Positions 27,363-36,616 of a DNA stretch of 64,000 nucleotides are shown here, piece by piece. The stretch is from Candidatus Heimdallarchaeota archaeon (GTDB lineage: Archaea > Asgardarchaeota > Heimdallarchaeia > JABLTI01), in assembly GCA_019056785.1 (NCBI GenBank), contig DXJV01000019.1:1-64000 (forward strand), read 5' to 3'. The position numbers were made by a program, and so were the translations under genes. A model generated the notes under the pieces. The model saw only the letters and a program-made list of their open reading frames with translations. It was not told where the DNA came from and did not search any database. Each line of letters begins with the position of its first letter. The stretch's first letter is position 1.

Positions 27363-29000
27363 GTGGAAAGACCGAGACTTGTGCAAATGTCTACTAAAAA
27401 GAAAACTTCTCCGGGAAAAAAAAAGCAAGAATCCGAAGAAGGGAATATCGAATATAAATGGAAATTAATTGAACCTACTGCAACACGGTTCGAACATCTT
27501 GTCTCCCAATTGAAATTCAGGCTTCTAGAGGGACAAGGAGAAGCGATCTACGAAATTGGTATTGAAGATAGCGGTTACCCTCGAGGAATAAGTGAAAAAG
27601 AACTAAAATTATCTATAGCCACTTTAGAAAAAATGGCAAAAAAGCTTGATGCTGATATCACCGTTTTAAGAACACGTGATGGCGAAAGTGGCAAAGTGGC
27701 AGAAGTATTGGTGAGACGGTTAGCCGAGGGGGAATTTCTCGAAATACGCGTTGCCGTTGCTGGCAATGTTGACAGTGGGAAAAGCACTCTCGTTGGTGTA
27801 CTCACTCGAGGTAGCCTTGACAATGGCCGTGGGGCAGCACGCATTAATGTTTTTCGGCATAAGCATGAACTAGAAACAGGGCGAACCTCGAGTATTAGCC
27901 AGCAGCTTTTGGGCTTCGACAGTAAAGGAGAAATTGTTAATTACCATTTGATCGAAGATCATAATTGGACGAACATTATTGAAGCAAGTTCGAAAATTAT
28001 TACGTTCATTGATTTGGGCGGGCATGAGAAATATCTAAAAACTACCCTTTTTGGGTTGACAGGTCACCAACCGGATTATGTTTTACTTGTTATTGGAGCT
28101 AATATGGGTATTGTTGGAATGACAAGAGAACATTTAGGCATTGCCTTAGCATTAAAAGTGCCAATCATTATTATCATAACAAAAATAGACATCTGCCCTG
28201 AGCACATCTTGAAAAAGACCATTGGTGATATTACAAAACTGTTGAAAATTCCAGGCTCAAATAAGATTCCGATAATCATTAGAAATGAAGATGATGTAGT
28301 TGTAAGCGCTAAAAACATCACGTCAAGAAGAATTGCACCAATCTTTTTAATTTCGAACGTGACAGGGGAAAACCTCGATTTGGTTCGAAAATTCCTTAAT
28401 CTTTTACCGGCGAATAAAAATTGGGAGGAACATATAAACGAGCCGGTGGAATTCCACATAGATGAGACTTTTTCAGTGACAGGAGTAGGAACAGTTGTTG
28501 CTGGAACACTTATTAGCGGGACAGTTTCCGTGGACAACATTTTACTCTTAGGTCCTGATGAGGTTGGTGAATTTAGAGAAGTAAAAATTAAAAGTATACA
28601 TAATAAACGCGTTTCTGTTCGAAGAGTTATTTCCGGGCAAACTGCCACATTCGCTTTACGAAAAGTGCAACGGTCATCAATTAGAAAGGGGATGGTGCTT
28701 TTAGACACAACTATTAACCCCAAAGTTGCCATGCAATTTGAAGCAGAAGTTTTGGTTCTTTATCATTCAACTACTATCCAAAAAAACTACCAGGCAGTGA
28801 TACATTGCGGGACCATAAGACAAACAGCCCGAATTGTTTCAATGGATAAAGAAGTAATACGAACCGGCGATAAAGCAAAAGTGATCTTTGAGTTTCTCTA
28901 CTATCCAGAGTATTTGAAGGAAGGCAGACAGATCATCTTCCGAGAAGGAAGAACAAAAGGTATTGGAAAAATTACAAAAATTTTTTACAATAAGAAATGA
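27363..29000 (+). CDS. GTPBP1/2-like translational GTPase (COG5258)
   Basis: This 545-residue protein has a ~125-residue N-terminal domain, then a G domain with GNVDSGKST (134-142), DLGGHEKYLKTT (G3) and ITKID (G4), followed by two EF-Tu-like beta barrels. The RGSLDNGRGAARINVFRHKHELETGRTSSIS switch region is characteristic of the GTPBP1 group rather than EF1A. Eukaryotic relatives act in ribosome rescue and mRNA decay. GTG is taken as the start; an in-frame ATG at 27387 (MSTKKK) is an alternative, and neither has a clear Shine-Dalgarno. Confidence 0.9.
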   Translation: MERPRLVQMSTKKKTSPGKKKQESEEGNIEYKWKLIEPTATRFEHLVSQLKFRLLEGQGEAIYEIGIEDSGYPRGISEKELKLSIATLEKMAKKLDADITVLRTRDGESGKVAEVLVRRLAEGEFLEIRVAVAGNVDSGKSTLVGVLTRGSLDNGRGAARINVFRHKHELETGRTSSISQQLLGFDSKGEIVNYHLIEDHNWTNIIEASSKIITFIDLGGHEKYLKTTLFGLTGHQPDYVLLVIGANMGIVGMTREHLGIALALKVPIIIIITKIDICPEHILKKTIGDITKLLKIPGSNKIPIIIRNEDDVVVSAKNITSRRIAPIFLISNVTGENLDLVRKFLNLLPANKNWEEHINEPVEFHIDETFSVTGVGTVVAGTLISGTVSVDNILLLGPDEVGEFREVKIKSIHNKRVSVRRVISGQTATFALRKVQRSSIRKGMVLLDTTINPKVAMQFEAEVLVLYHSTTIQKNYQAVIHCGTIRQTARIVSMDKEVIRTGDKAKVIFEFLYYPEYLKEGRQIIFREGRTKGIGKITKIFYNKK

Positions 29001-29114
29001 AGTTTCAAAAGTAAAGTGAGAGGAGGATTTTTTTCGCATTCCTAAACCATAATTATTTAAAAATAGGCTCTTTAACAATACTTGAAAAAAAGAAATCGTT
29101 TTGGTGAATAGTAA

Positions 29115-30044
29115 ATGACGAAAAAAGACTACAAGGTAATTATTGTCGGTGCAGGGCCTGCGGGTTTAACTGCAGCAATCTATACTGCTCGAGCAGGTTT
29201 ATCGACCTTAGTAATTGGCAATCCCTATGAATCACAAGTGGCAAAATTGGGAGTAATCGAGAATTATCCTGGGTTTAGGAAAGGGGTTCAAGGGATGCAA
29301 TTAATCGAAGAAATGGCAAATCAAACACAAGCAAATGGCGGAAAAATTGTCTATGCAAATGTAATTTCCATCGAGAAAAAGGGAGAAACCTTCCTTGTGA
29401 AGAGTGATGAAGATGAGGAATTCCAGGCAAAGGTAATCATCATGGCAATGGGTTCTCGCTACCGGAAGATGCGCATTGAAGGTGAAGAGGAATATTATGC
29501 TAAGGGAGTTTCTTATTGTACAGTTTGTGATGGAGCACTTTTCAAAGATAAACCAACAGCAATAATTGGTTATGGCGATGGCGCAGCAATTGGCGCATTA
29601 TATCTTGCAAATTTTTCAACAAAGGTATATGTTATCACACCAAAGAAAGAATTAGGCGCTGAAGCAATTTACATGCACCGTCTTAAAACAAAAGATAACA
29701 TCGAAATTTTTTACAAAGCAAAAGTAAAAAAAATTGCCGGGGATGAATTTGTTAATAGCATCATTTTCAAAGACAGTGAAGGAAAGGAGCATAAAATTGC
29801 GGTTGATGGAGTGTTTATTGAATATGGAACCGTTCCAAATACGCTTCTCGCAAAGCAACTTGGAGTTGAAATCGACGAGAAACATTTCATTATTATTGAT
29901 AATGTGACCCTAGCTACAAACATCCCAGGCGTTTATGCTGCAGGGGATGTTACCGGCCGGATACGGCAAATCGCTACTGCTGTTGGTGATGGCTGCACAG
30001 CTGCAACTTATGCGCAAGAATATCTCGAAAAACTTGAGGATTGA
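29115..30044 (+). CDS. Thioredoxin reductase-like flavoprotein lacking the NADPH signature
   Basis: This 309-residue protein has the FAD motif VGAGPAGLTAAIYTARAGL, the redox disulfide CTVC (about residues 136-139, SYCTVCDGALF) and the C-terminal GVYAAGDVTG. These place it in the TrxB family at normal length. The second nucleotide site is odd: GYGDGAAIGA replaces the usual GGGDSA pattern, and the HRRxxxR that binds the NADPH phosphate is replaced by ITPKKELGA. NADH, F420H2 or ferredoxin could be the donor. GGTGA lies 8 bases before the ATG. It is followed by a T-rich terminator. Confidence 0.85.
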   Translation: MTKKDYKVIIVGAGPAGLTAAIYTARAGLSTLVIGNPYESQVAKLGVIENYPGFRKGVQGMQLIEEMANQTQANGGKIVYANVISIEKKGETFLVKSDEDEEFQAKVIIMAMGSRYRKMRIEGEEEYYAKGVSYCTVCDGALFKDKPTAIIGYGDGAAIGALYLANFSTKVYVITPKKELGAEAIYMHRLKTKDNIEIFYKAKVKKIAGDEFVNSIIFKDSEGKEHKIAVDGVFIEYGTVPNTLLAKQLGVEIDEKHFIIIDNVTLATNIPGVYAAGDVTGRIRQIATAVGDGCTAATYAQEYLEKLED

Positions 30045-30047
30045 GAA

Positions 30048-30080
30048 TCTTTTTCTCCCTCTTTCCTTCTTTTTACCGTC
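30048..30080 (+). terminator. T-rich terminator after the TrxB-like gene
   Basis: Runs of T and C/T follow the stop codon with no strong hairpin, typical of archaeal termination. Confidence 0.45.
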
Positions 30081-30088
30081 TTGACAAT

Positions 30089-30098
30089 TTTTATAAAC
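30089..30098 (+). promoter_or_regulatory. TATA box
   Basis: TTTTATAAAC lies about 45 bases before the next ATG and gives a short predicted leader. Confidence 0.5.
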
Positions 30099-30140
30099 AT
30101 TTTTAGATAGTTACTGATAAGGAAAATTAATTGTATACGA

Positions 30141-30998
30141 ATGATGAGGTTAGCGATTACTATGTCACAAAATATTGATAAAGTAAAAGTGCAGATTCCC
30201 GGAACGATGTATTATTTGCAATTAACTGCTGATAGAGGGCGATGGCTTTTAGCGTTATTACTTCGAAATGATATCGAAAATGAGGTCATTGTCCCCGTTT
30301 TTTCGAAAAATGGTATTTTGAAAGTTGCCACAGAACTGTTAAATAACACCAGAATACAATTGGATAAATATCCACTAATGAATGTCTGTGACCAACTATT
30401 CAACGAAGCTGAAAGAAGCTTGCCGGTTTCGCAAGCACCACCTATTGAGGAAGTCACCAGTACAGAATTAGAGGATATCAAACAAAAATTGGATCTACTC
30501 GAAACAACAGTCAACAATATAAATGAGGAATTAAAAGAAAGCATTACAAATATCGTCGAACGGCTAGACGCATTGGAAAATGAACGTGTGGCAAGATTAG
30601 AAGCCGAAATTTCAAGCACCAAAGAAAAAGGACAGGAAGAGATCATCTCTAATCTAGCCTCAAGAGTGGATAAAATCGAAGAATCATTTATACAAACAAA
30701 AGGCGATGAACGTGTACCATCTATTTTAACAGCAATTGAAGCCCTCGAGAGTAAAATTACTCAATTAGAAGGAAAAACCATTGCTTCCGGCGAGAGTGGT
30801 GACGTGGCCGGGAACACCTTGAACGACCTACAAGACGAACTTGGAAAAATAAACGAAACGATAAACTCAATTCTGCAGAGATTGGCAAAATTAGAGGGGG
30901 GGGCCACAGCAAAAAGCACCTCATCCCCCATTGTTGAAGGGGGCGATAGTTTAGTTCCCCCCACCACTGAAGATACTGAACGACCATCCGAGGGATAA
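30141..30998 (+). CDS. Unknown protein: small N-terminal domain plus coiled coil
   Basis: This 285-residue protein has a ~85-residue N-terminal domain (VKVQIPGTMYYLQLTADRGRWLLALLLR) that looks globular. Heptad-rich helices of about 100-270 residues (LEDIKQKLDLLETTVNNIN) follow, then a low-complexity tail. An 8-G homopolymer (30896-30903) lies in the 3' part, where slippage would alter the last ~30 residues. The start could also be the ATG at 30162 (MSQNIDKVK). No family recognised. It converges with the UbiA gene. Confidence 0.7.
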   Translation: MMRLAITMSQNIDKVKVQIPGTMYYLQLTADRGRWLLALLLRNDIENEVIVPVFSKNGILKVATELLNNTRIQLDKYPLMNVCDQLFNEAERSLPVSQAPPIEEVTSTELEDIKQKLDLLETTVNNINEELKESITNIVERLDALENERVARLEAEISSTKEKGQEEIISNLASRVDKIEESFIQTKGDERVPSILTAIEALESKITQLEGKTIASGESGDVAGNTLNDLQDELGKINETINSILQRLAKLEGGATAKSTSSPIVEGGDSLVPPTTEDTERPSEG

Positions 30999-31060
30999 TA
31001 ATCCCCCCTCTCTTTTTTCTCTTTTCAAACTTTTTTTCAAATCTTGGACTTTTTTACGAA

Positions 31061-31969
31061 TTAATTGCCGATTAGAGGGCCGACAAGATCCCCGAGAAAA
31101 GCTTCTAACGTAAAAGCAACAAGACTAATAAACATGGTATATAAAATAATCGTTTTAATTTTACGCACTGTGGGGATTCTTTGATCACTTAAGACCCAAA
31201 CGATACTAATTGTTGCGAGAATTACAGGAACAGAAATGCTTCCAAGATAGACAACGCTGGCATTGGCGAGCAGAATTGGGATGGTCAAACACGAAGCGAT
31301 AGCAATGAAATAAAGAATAGATGCAATGATTGCTGTAAGTTTGTCGCCAAAAGCAGTAGCAATCGTAGTTACGCCATTCTCCCGGTCGCCTTCAATATCA
31401 ATTATGCCTTTCATCACTTCGCGACCGAAATTTAACATAAAGGCTGCGAGAGCCATGGCTTCTGGCAGGGGGTTTATAGAGAAGTCAAAGACAAGGTCGC
31501 CATAAAGAAACCCCATCCAAACGCCAACAGAGACAGCTAAATTACCCAAGACTGAATATTTTTTCATGTACGGGGTGTAGGTGGTAAGCATCACGGTACA
31601 AATTATGGCTGTAACAATTGAGACGCCAAATTGATTTTTGAAGACAAGCCACTCATAAACATCGATGCTTATACCTGCGAGATTACCAATGACAATTAAT
31701 ACAATACCAAAAATCATTGCTTGTTTCGGGGTGATTTGTCCTGAAGGAATAGGGCGGGAGGGGTCGTTTATCCGGTCGATGTCGACATCAAAAAAATCAT
31801 TCAGGACCATTGCAGCTGCACTTAAGGCCCAACCACCAATTGCAATGAGAATTAAGGATGGCCAATGTTTAAAAGTATTAATTCCCTGGTCAACCATAAT
31901 TCCTACAATTGCGCACATTGTTATTAAAAAGCAATTGAAGGGGCGCATAATGCGGATCCAAGGATTCAT
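31061..31969 (-). CDS. UbiA-family prenyltransferase, probable digeranylgeranylglyceryl phosphate synthase
   Basis: This 302-residue membrane protein has about eight to nine hydrophobic helices. The two Asp-rich Mg-prenyl-diphosphate motifs are visible: NDFFDVDIDRINDPSRPIPSG (about 57-77) and DIEGDRENGVTTIA (about 190-203). In archaea this family adds the second geranylgeranyl chain to make the ether-lipid core. That role is inferred from the close match of both motifs. It lies 80 bases downstream of the DP1 gene on the same strand. Confidence 0.87.
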   Translation of the reverse strand: MNPWIRIMRPFNCFLITMCAIVGIMVDQGINTFKHWPSLILIAIGGWALSAAAMVLNDFFDVDIDRINDPSRPIPSGQITPKQAMIFGIVLIVIGNLAGISIDVYEWLVFKNQFGVSIVTAIICTVMLTTYTPYMKKYSVLGNLAVSVGVWMGFLYGDLVFDFSINPLPEAMALAAFMLNFGREVMKGIIDIEGDRENGVTTIATAFGDKLTAIIASILYFIAIASCLTIPILLANASVVYLGSISVPVILATISIVWVLSDQRIPTVRKIKTIILYTMFISLVAFTLEAFLGDLVGPLIGN

Positions 31970-32048
31970 TCAATTTACACTTCCGCAGTTGCAAGAACAC
32001 TAAAAAAGAAAAATGTTTCGACTACTAAATGAATAGAAGCATTCGAGG

Positions 32049-33674
32049 CTATTTTTCTTTCCCTTCGTAGAAGACCAATTCAATAAATTTATTGGTTTGA
32101 AGATTAAGAATGGGAACACGACCAGGCGTGGGATGGATGTTCTTTGAAAGCATGAAGTCTGTTTGGGATTGAAAAGTACCAGAATTGATGCATTCAACAC
32201 CACGGTATTTTGTATGAGAATTAATATGGATGTGACCAGTATGATAGACATCAGGAACCGTTTCAATAACCAATTCATCTTTTAGGCTCGGAACAATGCT
32301 GGTTCGTCGTCCAAAAGTAGGGGCAAGATGCCGGAACCTGAGCGTGTAAATCATGGGGCCATTTGGTTCATTTATACTAAGCCCCGGTGTCATGGCGGCA
32401 ACATCTTCAAACGAATTGCCATGAAAAAGGAGAAAAATCTTCCCATGAAGCTCCACCGTTGAGGGATTTGAAAGCATGGTCACATTTGGCATTGCCCAGA
32501 GATCAGGGGCATAGTCCTTACTGATTGCCGGTTGCGGGAGAGCAAGGCGACAAGCATCATGATTTCCTGACACAATTAGAATGTGTATCCATTTCGGAAC
32601 GCGAGAAAGAAGCTTTGCAGCGTATTTATATTGCTCATAAATATCAGTGATTAATAAGTCATCCTCTTGTTTAGGATAAACACCAATTCCCTCCACCAAA
32701 TCGCCATTAATAATTAAATATTTGACTTGACTAGCAAGCGTTTGTTGATAGGGATCATCTGACCAACCATTAAGAAAATTCAAAAATTCATGGAAAGAAT
32801 CCTCGAGAAATTCTTTGCTCCCAATATGCAAATCACTCGTAAAACAAACGCTTATTGGTTCTTTCGTCTCTTTTTTTGCCGAAATCATTGGGATATCAGG
32901 GAAGATGAAGTCATTTACGAGAAACATATCCTCATAAATTTGTCCGAAAAACCCAACCACTTGATCATTTAAAAGGGTGCTTGCCTTTCCAACTAGCTCC
33001 TCCATTTTTGAGGAAATGGTAAGCGTTAACTGTCCCGTGGGGTCTTCAATATCAATAAGCATCCCCCCATTTTTCAAAGTCCTTTTATCAGTGATTATAC
33101 CAATAACAGCAATTTGCTCACCATTGTCAAGTTTGGCATTTTTTAAATCACGTATTGCCATAGAATGAGAGATATCCCCACGTCGCAATAAAATAGAACG
33201 AAGTTGCCTGTACCTACTAAGAAAATATTTCTTGAAGTCACTAACAGTTCCTTTAATTGTCGTTTTCCCTGTGGACTCGTGAATGATATTTATTTTTTCA
33301 GGGACTTTTTTGCCGAGAGGTTTGAAGTTGGAAGGAGGGGTTTCTTCCTTTATACGTGCTTTGGCTTTTTCTACAGGCGATTCTTGAGTTGAGATTTTTT
33401 CCACAATCTTCCCGGGAAGAGACGACGGAGGAGCAACTTCCGAGTTGGGGAGTGTTCCTTCTGCAAGGTTGTTTTCAAAGGAACTTAGGACTTCTTGGAG
33501 CTTTTCAACAGTAATAACTATTTCATCTTTTAACAAATCAGCGAGCTGATCAATATTAATAACCTCAAAATCCACATCTTCCAAAAACTCATGTGCTTCA
33601 GGTGTGATTAGGCAATTTCGATCGAGCAATTCTTGAACAATATTTCGTTTTTCTGCCATTTTCTCACACTTCAA
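32049..33674 (-). CDS. polB: DNA polymerase D small subunit (DP1)
   Basis: This 541-residue protein is the exonuclease/accessory subunit of archaeal PolD. The N-terminal ~140 residues contain a helical start and a Pro/Lys linker. An OB fold follows (IAVIGIITDKRTLKNGGMLIDIEDPTG), then the calcineurin-like phosphoesterase domain with intact metal motifs FTSDLHIGS, INGDLVEG, SGNHD, LLFHGNSF and TGHIH. It therefore should retain 3'-5' exonuclease chemistry. The large subunit DP2 is not in the window. The gene for archease lies upstream, 77 bases away, on the same strand. Confidence 0.95.
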   Translation of the reverse strand: MKCEKMAEKRNIVQELLDRNCLITPEAHEFLEDVDFEVINIDQLADLLKDEIVITVEKLQEVLSSFENNLAEGTLPNSEVAPPSSLPGKIVEKISTQESPVEKAKARIKEETPPSNFKPLGKKVPEKINIIHESTGKTTIKGTVSDFKKYFLSRYRQLRSILLRRGDISHSMAIRDLKNAKLDNGEQIAVIGIITDKRTLKNGGMLIDIEDPTGQLTLTISSKMEELVGKASTLLNDQVVGFFGQIYEDMFLVNDFIFPDIPMISAKKETKEPISVCFTSDLHIGSKEFLEDSFHEFLNFLNGWSDDPYQQTLASQVKYLIINGDLVEGIGVYPKQEDDLLITDIYEQYKYAAKLLSRVPKWIHILIVSGNHDACRLALPQPAISKDYAPDLWAMPNVTMLSNPSTVELHGKIFLLFHGNSFEDVAAMTPGLSINEPNGPMIYTLRFRHLAPTFGRRTSIVPSLKDELVIETVPDVYHTGHIHINSHTKYRGVECINSGTFQSQTDFMLSKNIHPTPGRVPILNLQTNKFIELVFYEGKEK

Positions 33675-33751
33675 AACTCAAGAAGGTAAATAAGAGTTTT
33701 AGTATTACCAGCTAATATATTCACAAATGTTTGTACCAGCCATGTAACTTT

Positions 33752-34168
33752 TCAAAGATCTAATGTGAATTCTACGAAGTTTTCACCAACTTTTATAAAT
33801 GAATATGTCATCGCTTTTACTTCTGTTTTTTGGGGGTGGGAGGAAGGATCGAATTCCTCACCATATGCTCTTGCAAAAAGTAAATATTTGCCATCAGCTT
33901 GTTTTTGCAGCTCCAATATTTCCACTCGATGCGCAATAAAATATTCAGTATCAAATAGAAAGATGAACTGATCAATCCAATCGTAGAGCAATGCTTCCAA
34001 GTTCTCAGAAGTGACAGTAATTTCTTTGGTGATCTTTTCATGAATAACAGCAGGATCAGTAAGTACAGTAAAATAGCCCATTGCTGCTTGCTCAAAGGCT
34101 TCTTTGAGATCCTTTCCGGTTGCACGAATAATAACATCGGCAGTATGGTCTAAAAATTCAAAGCTCAC
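33752..34168 (-). CDS. Archease (RtcB tRNA ligase cofactor)
   Basis: This 138-residue protein starts with FEFLDHTADVIIRATG, the archease signature, and ends with YSFIKVGENFVEFTLDL. Archease stimulates RtcB in ligating tRNA exons after intron removal. This fits the probable intron-containing tRNA-Leu at 41492-41641. It has normal family length and lies between tRNA-Ser and the DP1 gene. Confidence 0.95.
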   Translation of the reverse strand: MSFEFLDHTADVIIRATGKDLKEAFEQAAMGYFTVLTDPAVIHEKITKEITVTSENLEALLYDWIDQFIFLFDTEYFIAHRVEILELQKQADGKYLLFARAYGEEFDPSSHPQKTEVKAMTYSFIKVGENFVEFTLDL

Positions 34169-34293
34169 AGAACTGGTCCTCTTTTACATGTTTATTATTG
34201 ATTATTATTGTAGTATTGTCTTTAATAAAAAAAAGCTTTCTAAGCCTTGGAAATGATGTATAGGTGCTCTAAAGGCACATAAAAAAAAGGTGG

Positions 34294-34379
34294 TGCCGAG
34301 AGCGAGATTCGAACTCGCGCTCCCTTTCGAGAACTGGTTTTCAAGACCAGCGCCGTAGTCCAGGCTTGGCTATCTCGGC
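34294..34379 (-). tRNA. tRNA-Ser (anticodon TGA)
   Basis: Acceptor stem GCCGAGA/TCTCGGC, D-arm GCC...GGC, anticodon arm CTGGT-CTTGAAA-ACCAG, a long variable arm and T-arm GCGAG-TTCGAAT-CTCGC fold well. The discriminator is A, and CCA appears to be encoded (34291-34293). A TATA box lies 32-41 bases upstream. Confidence 0.9.
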
Positions 34380-34410
34380 GAGAAATTGCATTTGATTTGT
34401 GAAATGTTCT

Positions 34411-34420
34411 TTTTATAAGA
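34411..34420 (-). promoter_or_regulatory. TATA box for tRNA-Ser
   Basis: On the minus strand this reads TCTTATAAAA at the expected distance from the tRNA 5' end. Confidence 0.55.
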
Positions 34421-34470
34421 TTTATCATTAAATAGTTTTATTCTTTTTAGAGCGCAAGGAGGTTTTCTTT

Positions 34471-36510
34471 TCACCTAAATTCAAATTTCCCTTCTAATGG
34501 GAGAACTCTCGAGGAAGGACCGACAAATATTGTGAAGCTACCGGGTTCTGTTCGCCATGTGAAGTTTTCAGCATCAAAAAATTCGAGGTCTGAACTGCCG
34601 AGAGTCATATTAACAGTAGCTGTTTCGTATGGATTCAAAAAGACTTTTTTGAAACCTCGAAGTTCCTTAACAGGGCGATCTATTGAAGCCTCATCATCTT
34701 TAACATACAGTTGAACTATTTCAGCGCCTGCTACTGGGCTATCATTTGTCACCTCAACTACGACGTCTAATTCTTGACTTCCGGCAATTTCGGAAGAGCT
34801 TAAAAGCAAATCTTTGTAAGAAAACTTTGAATAACTCAAGCCAAAACCAAAGGGAAATAATGGGGCGATACTCTTTTTATCAAAATGTCTGTAACCCACA
34901 TAAATCCCTTCTTCATAAAAGACCGAATCACTTCCAGGATAACTTCGGGGGGAGGTATGTGCGGGGGAGTCTTCAAGCCTTTTTGGGAAAGTGATTGGTA
35001 ATTTTCCAGAAGGATTTACTACACCAAAAAGGACATTGGCAATTGCATTACCACCCATCATTCCCGGGTGCCAAGCTTCAAGAACAGCGGGAACTTTTTC
35101 AAGCCAGGGCTCCATTGTTATTGGACTGCCGTTGATCAAAACGACAACTGTTTGGGGGTTTTGTTCTACAACCTCGAGTATCAAATCATTTTGTTGTTTT
35201 GGTAAACTTAAACCGGGCCGGTCAAAATTCTCACAATCACCACCCTTAGCATGTGATATTCCTACAAAAACAAGACAACAATCCGCTTCAGCAGGTTTTT
35301 TAACAATCTTCACATGTTCTTTCACTTTATTAATTATTCCTTTTTTTGGTGATATTTCAAAGGGGGGAACAACAGCTGCACTCCCACCATAAAGAAATTT
35401 ACCCATTTTCTTAGAGGAAAAAGGACCAAATATTCCCACGCTCTTAATGTGATTAATGTTTAGAGGAAGAAAATTACCCTCATTTTTCAAAAGGACCATA
35501 CCTTCTTCGGCAACATGCTGGGCAAGCTCTTGATGAACTGGAGAATTTACTTTAACACGAAAACTTTTTCTTGGTTTTTCATCAAATAATCCAACACGGA
35601 AAAGCACCCGTAAAAATCTTCTTACTACTGCATCTAACTCCTCACGGGAGAATAACCCTTCTTTGAAGGCCTTCTTCAGCCGCTTGAGAGTATAGACAAT
35701 AGCTTTTGGCATCTCGAGTGAAAGCCCCGCCTGGATTGCTTGCTCGGGGCGCTTAAGGAACTTTGTTGCATACCAATCAGATACTACAAACCCTTTAAAT
35801 CCCCATAAATTAAAAAGGGTCTCCTGTAAAAGCTCTTTATTTTCACAAGCATATATCCCATTTACTTTATTATAACTACCCATCACCACCAGTGGGTCAG
35901 CCTCGCGAACAACATCACGGAAAGCTCGGAGGTAAATCTCGTGCAAAGTTCGAACATCGACTTGTACATTTACAGTGAAACGATTTGTCTCTTGATTGTT
36001 TGCAATGAAATGCTTAATAGTTGCACCTACACCTCGACTTTGTACCCCTTTTACATATGCCACCGCAAATTCTTTAGTTAGGAAAGGGTCCTCACTGAAA
36101 TATTCGAAGGTGCGTCCATTGAGGGGGGTTCTGTCGATATTCATCCCTGGTGCAAGTAATAGCTGTTTCCCAATTGCCTTCGCTTCTTCTGCAATTGCTG
36201 CACCCACATTTGAAGCCAAATGAGGATTCCAGGAAGCACTCAGACATTTACTACAAGGGAATTTCGTCATGAGCCGAAAACTAGAATGAAAACTTATACC
36301 ATGAGGCCCATCACTCATATTAAGTGAAGGAATTTTTAAACGATAAATGGAGGAAGACTTCCACCACGAGAAAACCCGCCCTGATAGAAGCTTAAATTTC
36401 TCCTTAAGAGTTAGACGCATTAAAAGTAAATCAATTCGTTGTTCTATTGGCAAGGAGCTATCATAATAAGGATATTTTTTTAAAAAACGGTTTCTTTGTT
36501 TCAATTGCAA
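34471..36510 (-). CDS. Glycoside hydrolase family 3 (beta-glucosidase type)
   Basis: This 679-residue protein has an N-terminal TIM barrel with the nucleophile Asp in VVSDWYA (residue 245) and KHFIANNQET near 167. A second alpha/beta domain (VGIFGPFS, VVVLINGSPI) and a C-terminal fibronectin-III-like domain (AGAEIVQLYVKDDE) follow. This is the BglX-like three-domain layout. No signal peptide is visible, so it is predicted cytoplasmic. It would hydrolyse beta-linked oligosaccharides; specificity is unknown. Confidence 0.92.
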   Translation of the reverse strand: MQLKQRNRFLKKYPYYDSSLPIEQRIDLLLMRLTLKEKFKLLSGRVFSWWKSSSIYRLKIPSLNMSDGPHGISFHSSFRLMTKFPCSKCLSASWNPHLASNVGAAIAEEAKAIGKQLLLAPGMNIDRTPLNGRTFEYFSEDPFLTKEFAVAYVKGVQSRGVGATIKHFIANNQETNRFTVNVQVDVRTLHEIYLRAFRDVVREADPLVVMGSYNKVNGIYACENKELLQETLFNLWGFKGFVVSDWYATKFLKRPEQAIQAGLSLEMPKAIVYTLKRLKKAFKEGLFSREELDAVVRRFLRVLFRVGLFDEKPRKSFRVKVNSPVHQELAQHVAEEGMVLLKNEGNFLPLNINHIKSVGIFGPFSSKKMGKFLYGGSAAVVPPFEISPKKGIINKVKEHVKIVKKPAEADCCLVFVGISHAKGGDCENFDRPGLSLPKQQNDLILEVVEQNPQTVVVLINGSPITMEPWLEKVPAVLEAWHPGMMGGNAIANVLFGVVNPSGKLPITFPKRLEDSPAHTSPRSYPGSDSVFYEEGIYVGYRHFDKKSIAPLFPFGFGLSYSKFSYKDLLLSSSEIAGSQELDVVVEVTNDSPVAGAEIVQLYVKDDEASIDRPVKELRGFKKVFLNPYETATVNMTLGSSDLEFFDAENFTWRTEPGSFTIFVGPSSRVLPLEGKFEFR

Positions 36511-36553
36511 GTTACTCCAAAGCAGTAATATTCAGTTAATTTTAGAGAAAAAA

Positions 36554-36562
36554 GTTATAAAA
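36554..36562 (+). promoter_or_regulatory. TATA box for folP
   Basis: GTTATAAAA lies about 55-63 bases before the folP start. A short inverted repeat TACTC-N7-GAGTA (36583-36599) lies between them. Confidence 0.45.
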
Positions 36563-36616
36563 TTCTTCTTATTCCATTCCTATACTCAAGTACAGAGTAA
36601 TTTGTTGGTGAAATGA

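Noticed and set aside
28076-28732. 218-codon minus-strand frame inside the GTPBP1-like gene
   Set aside because: The plus-strand frame has all GTPase motifs; the antisense frame has none and no promoter.
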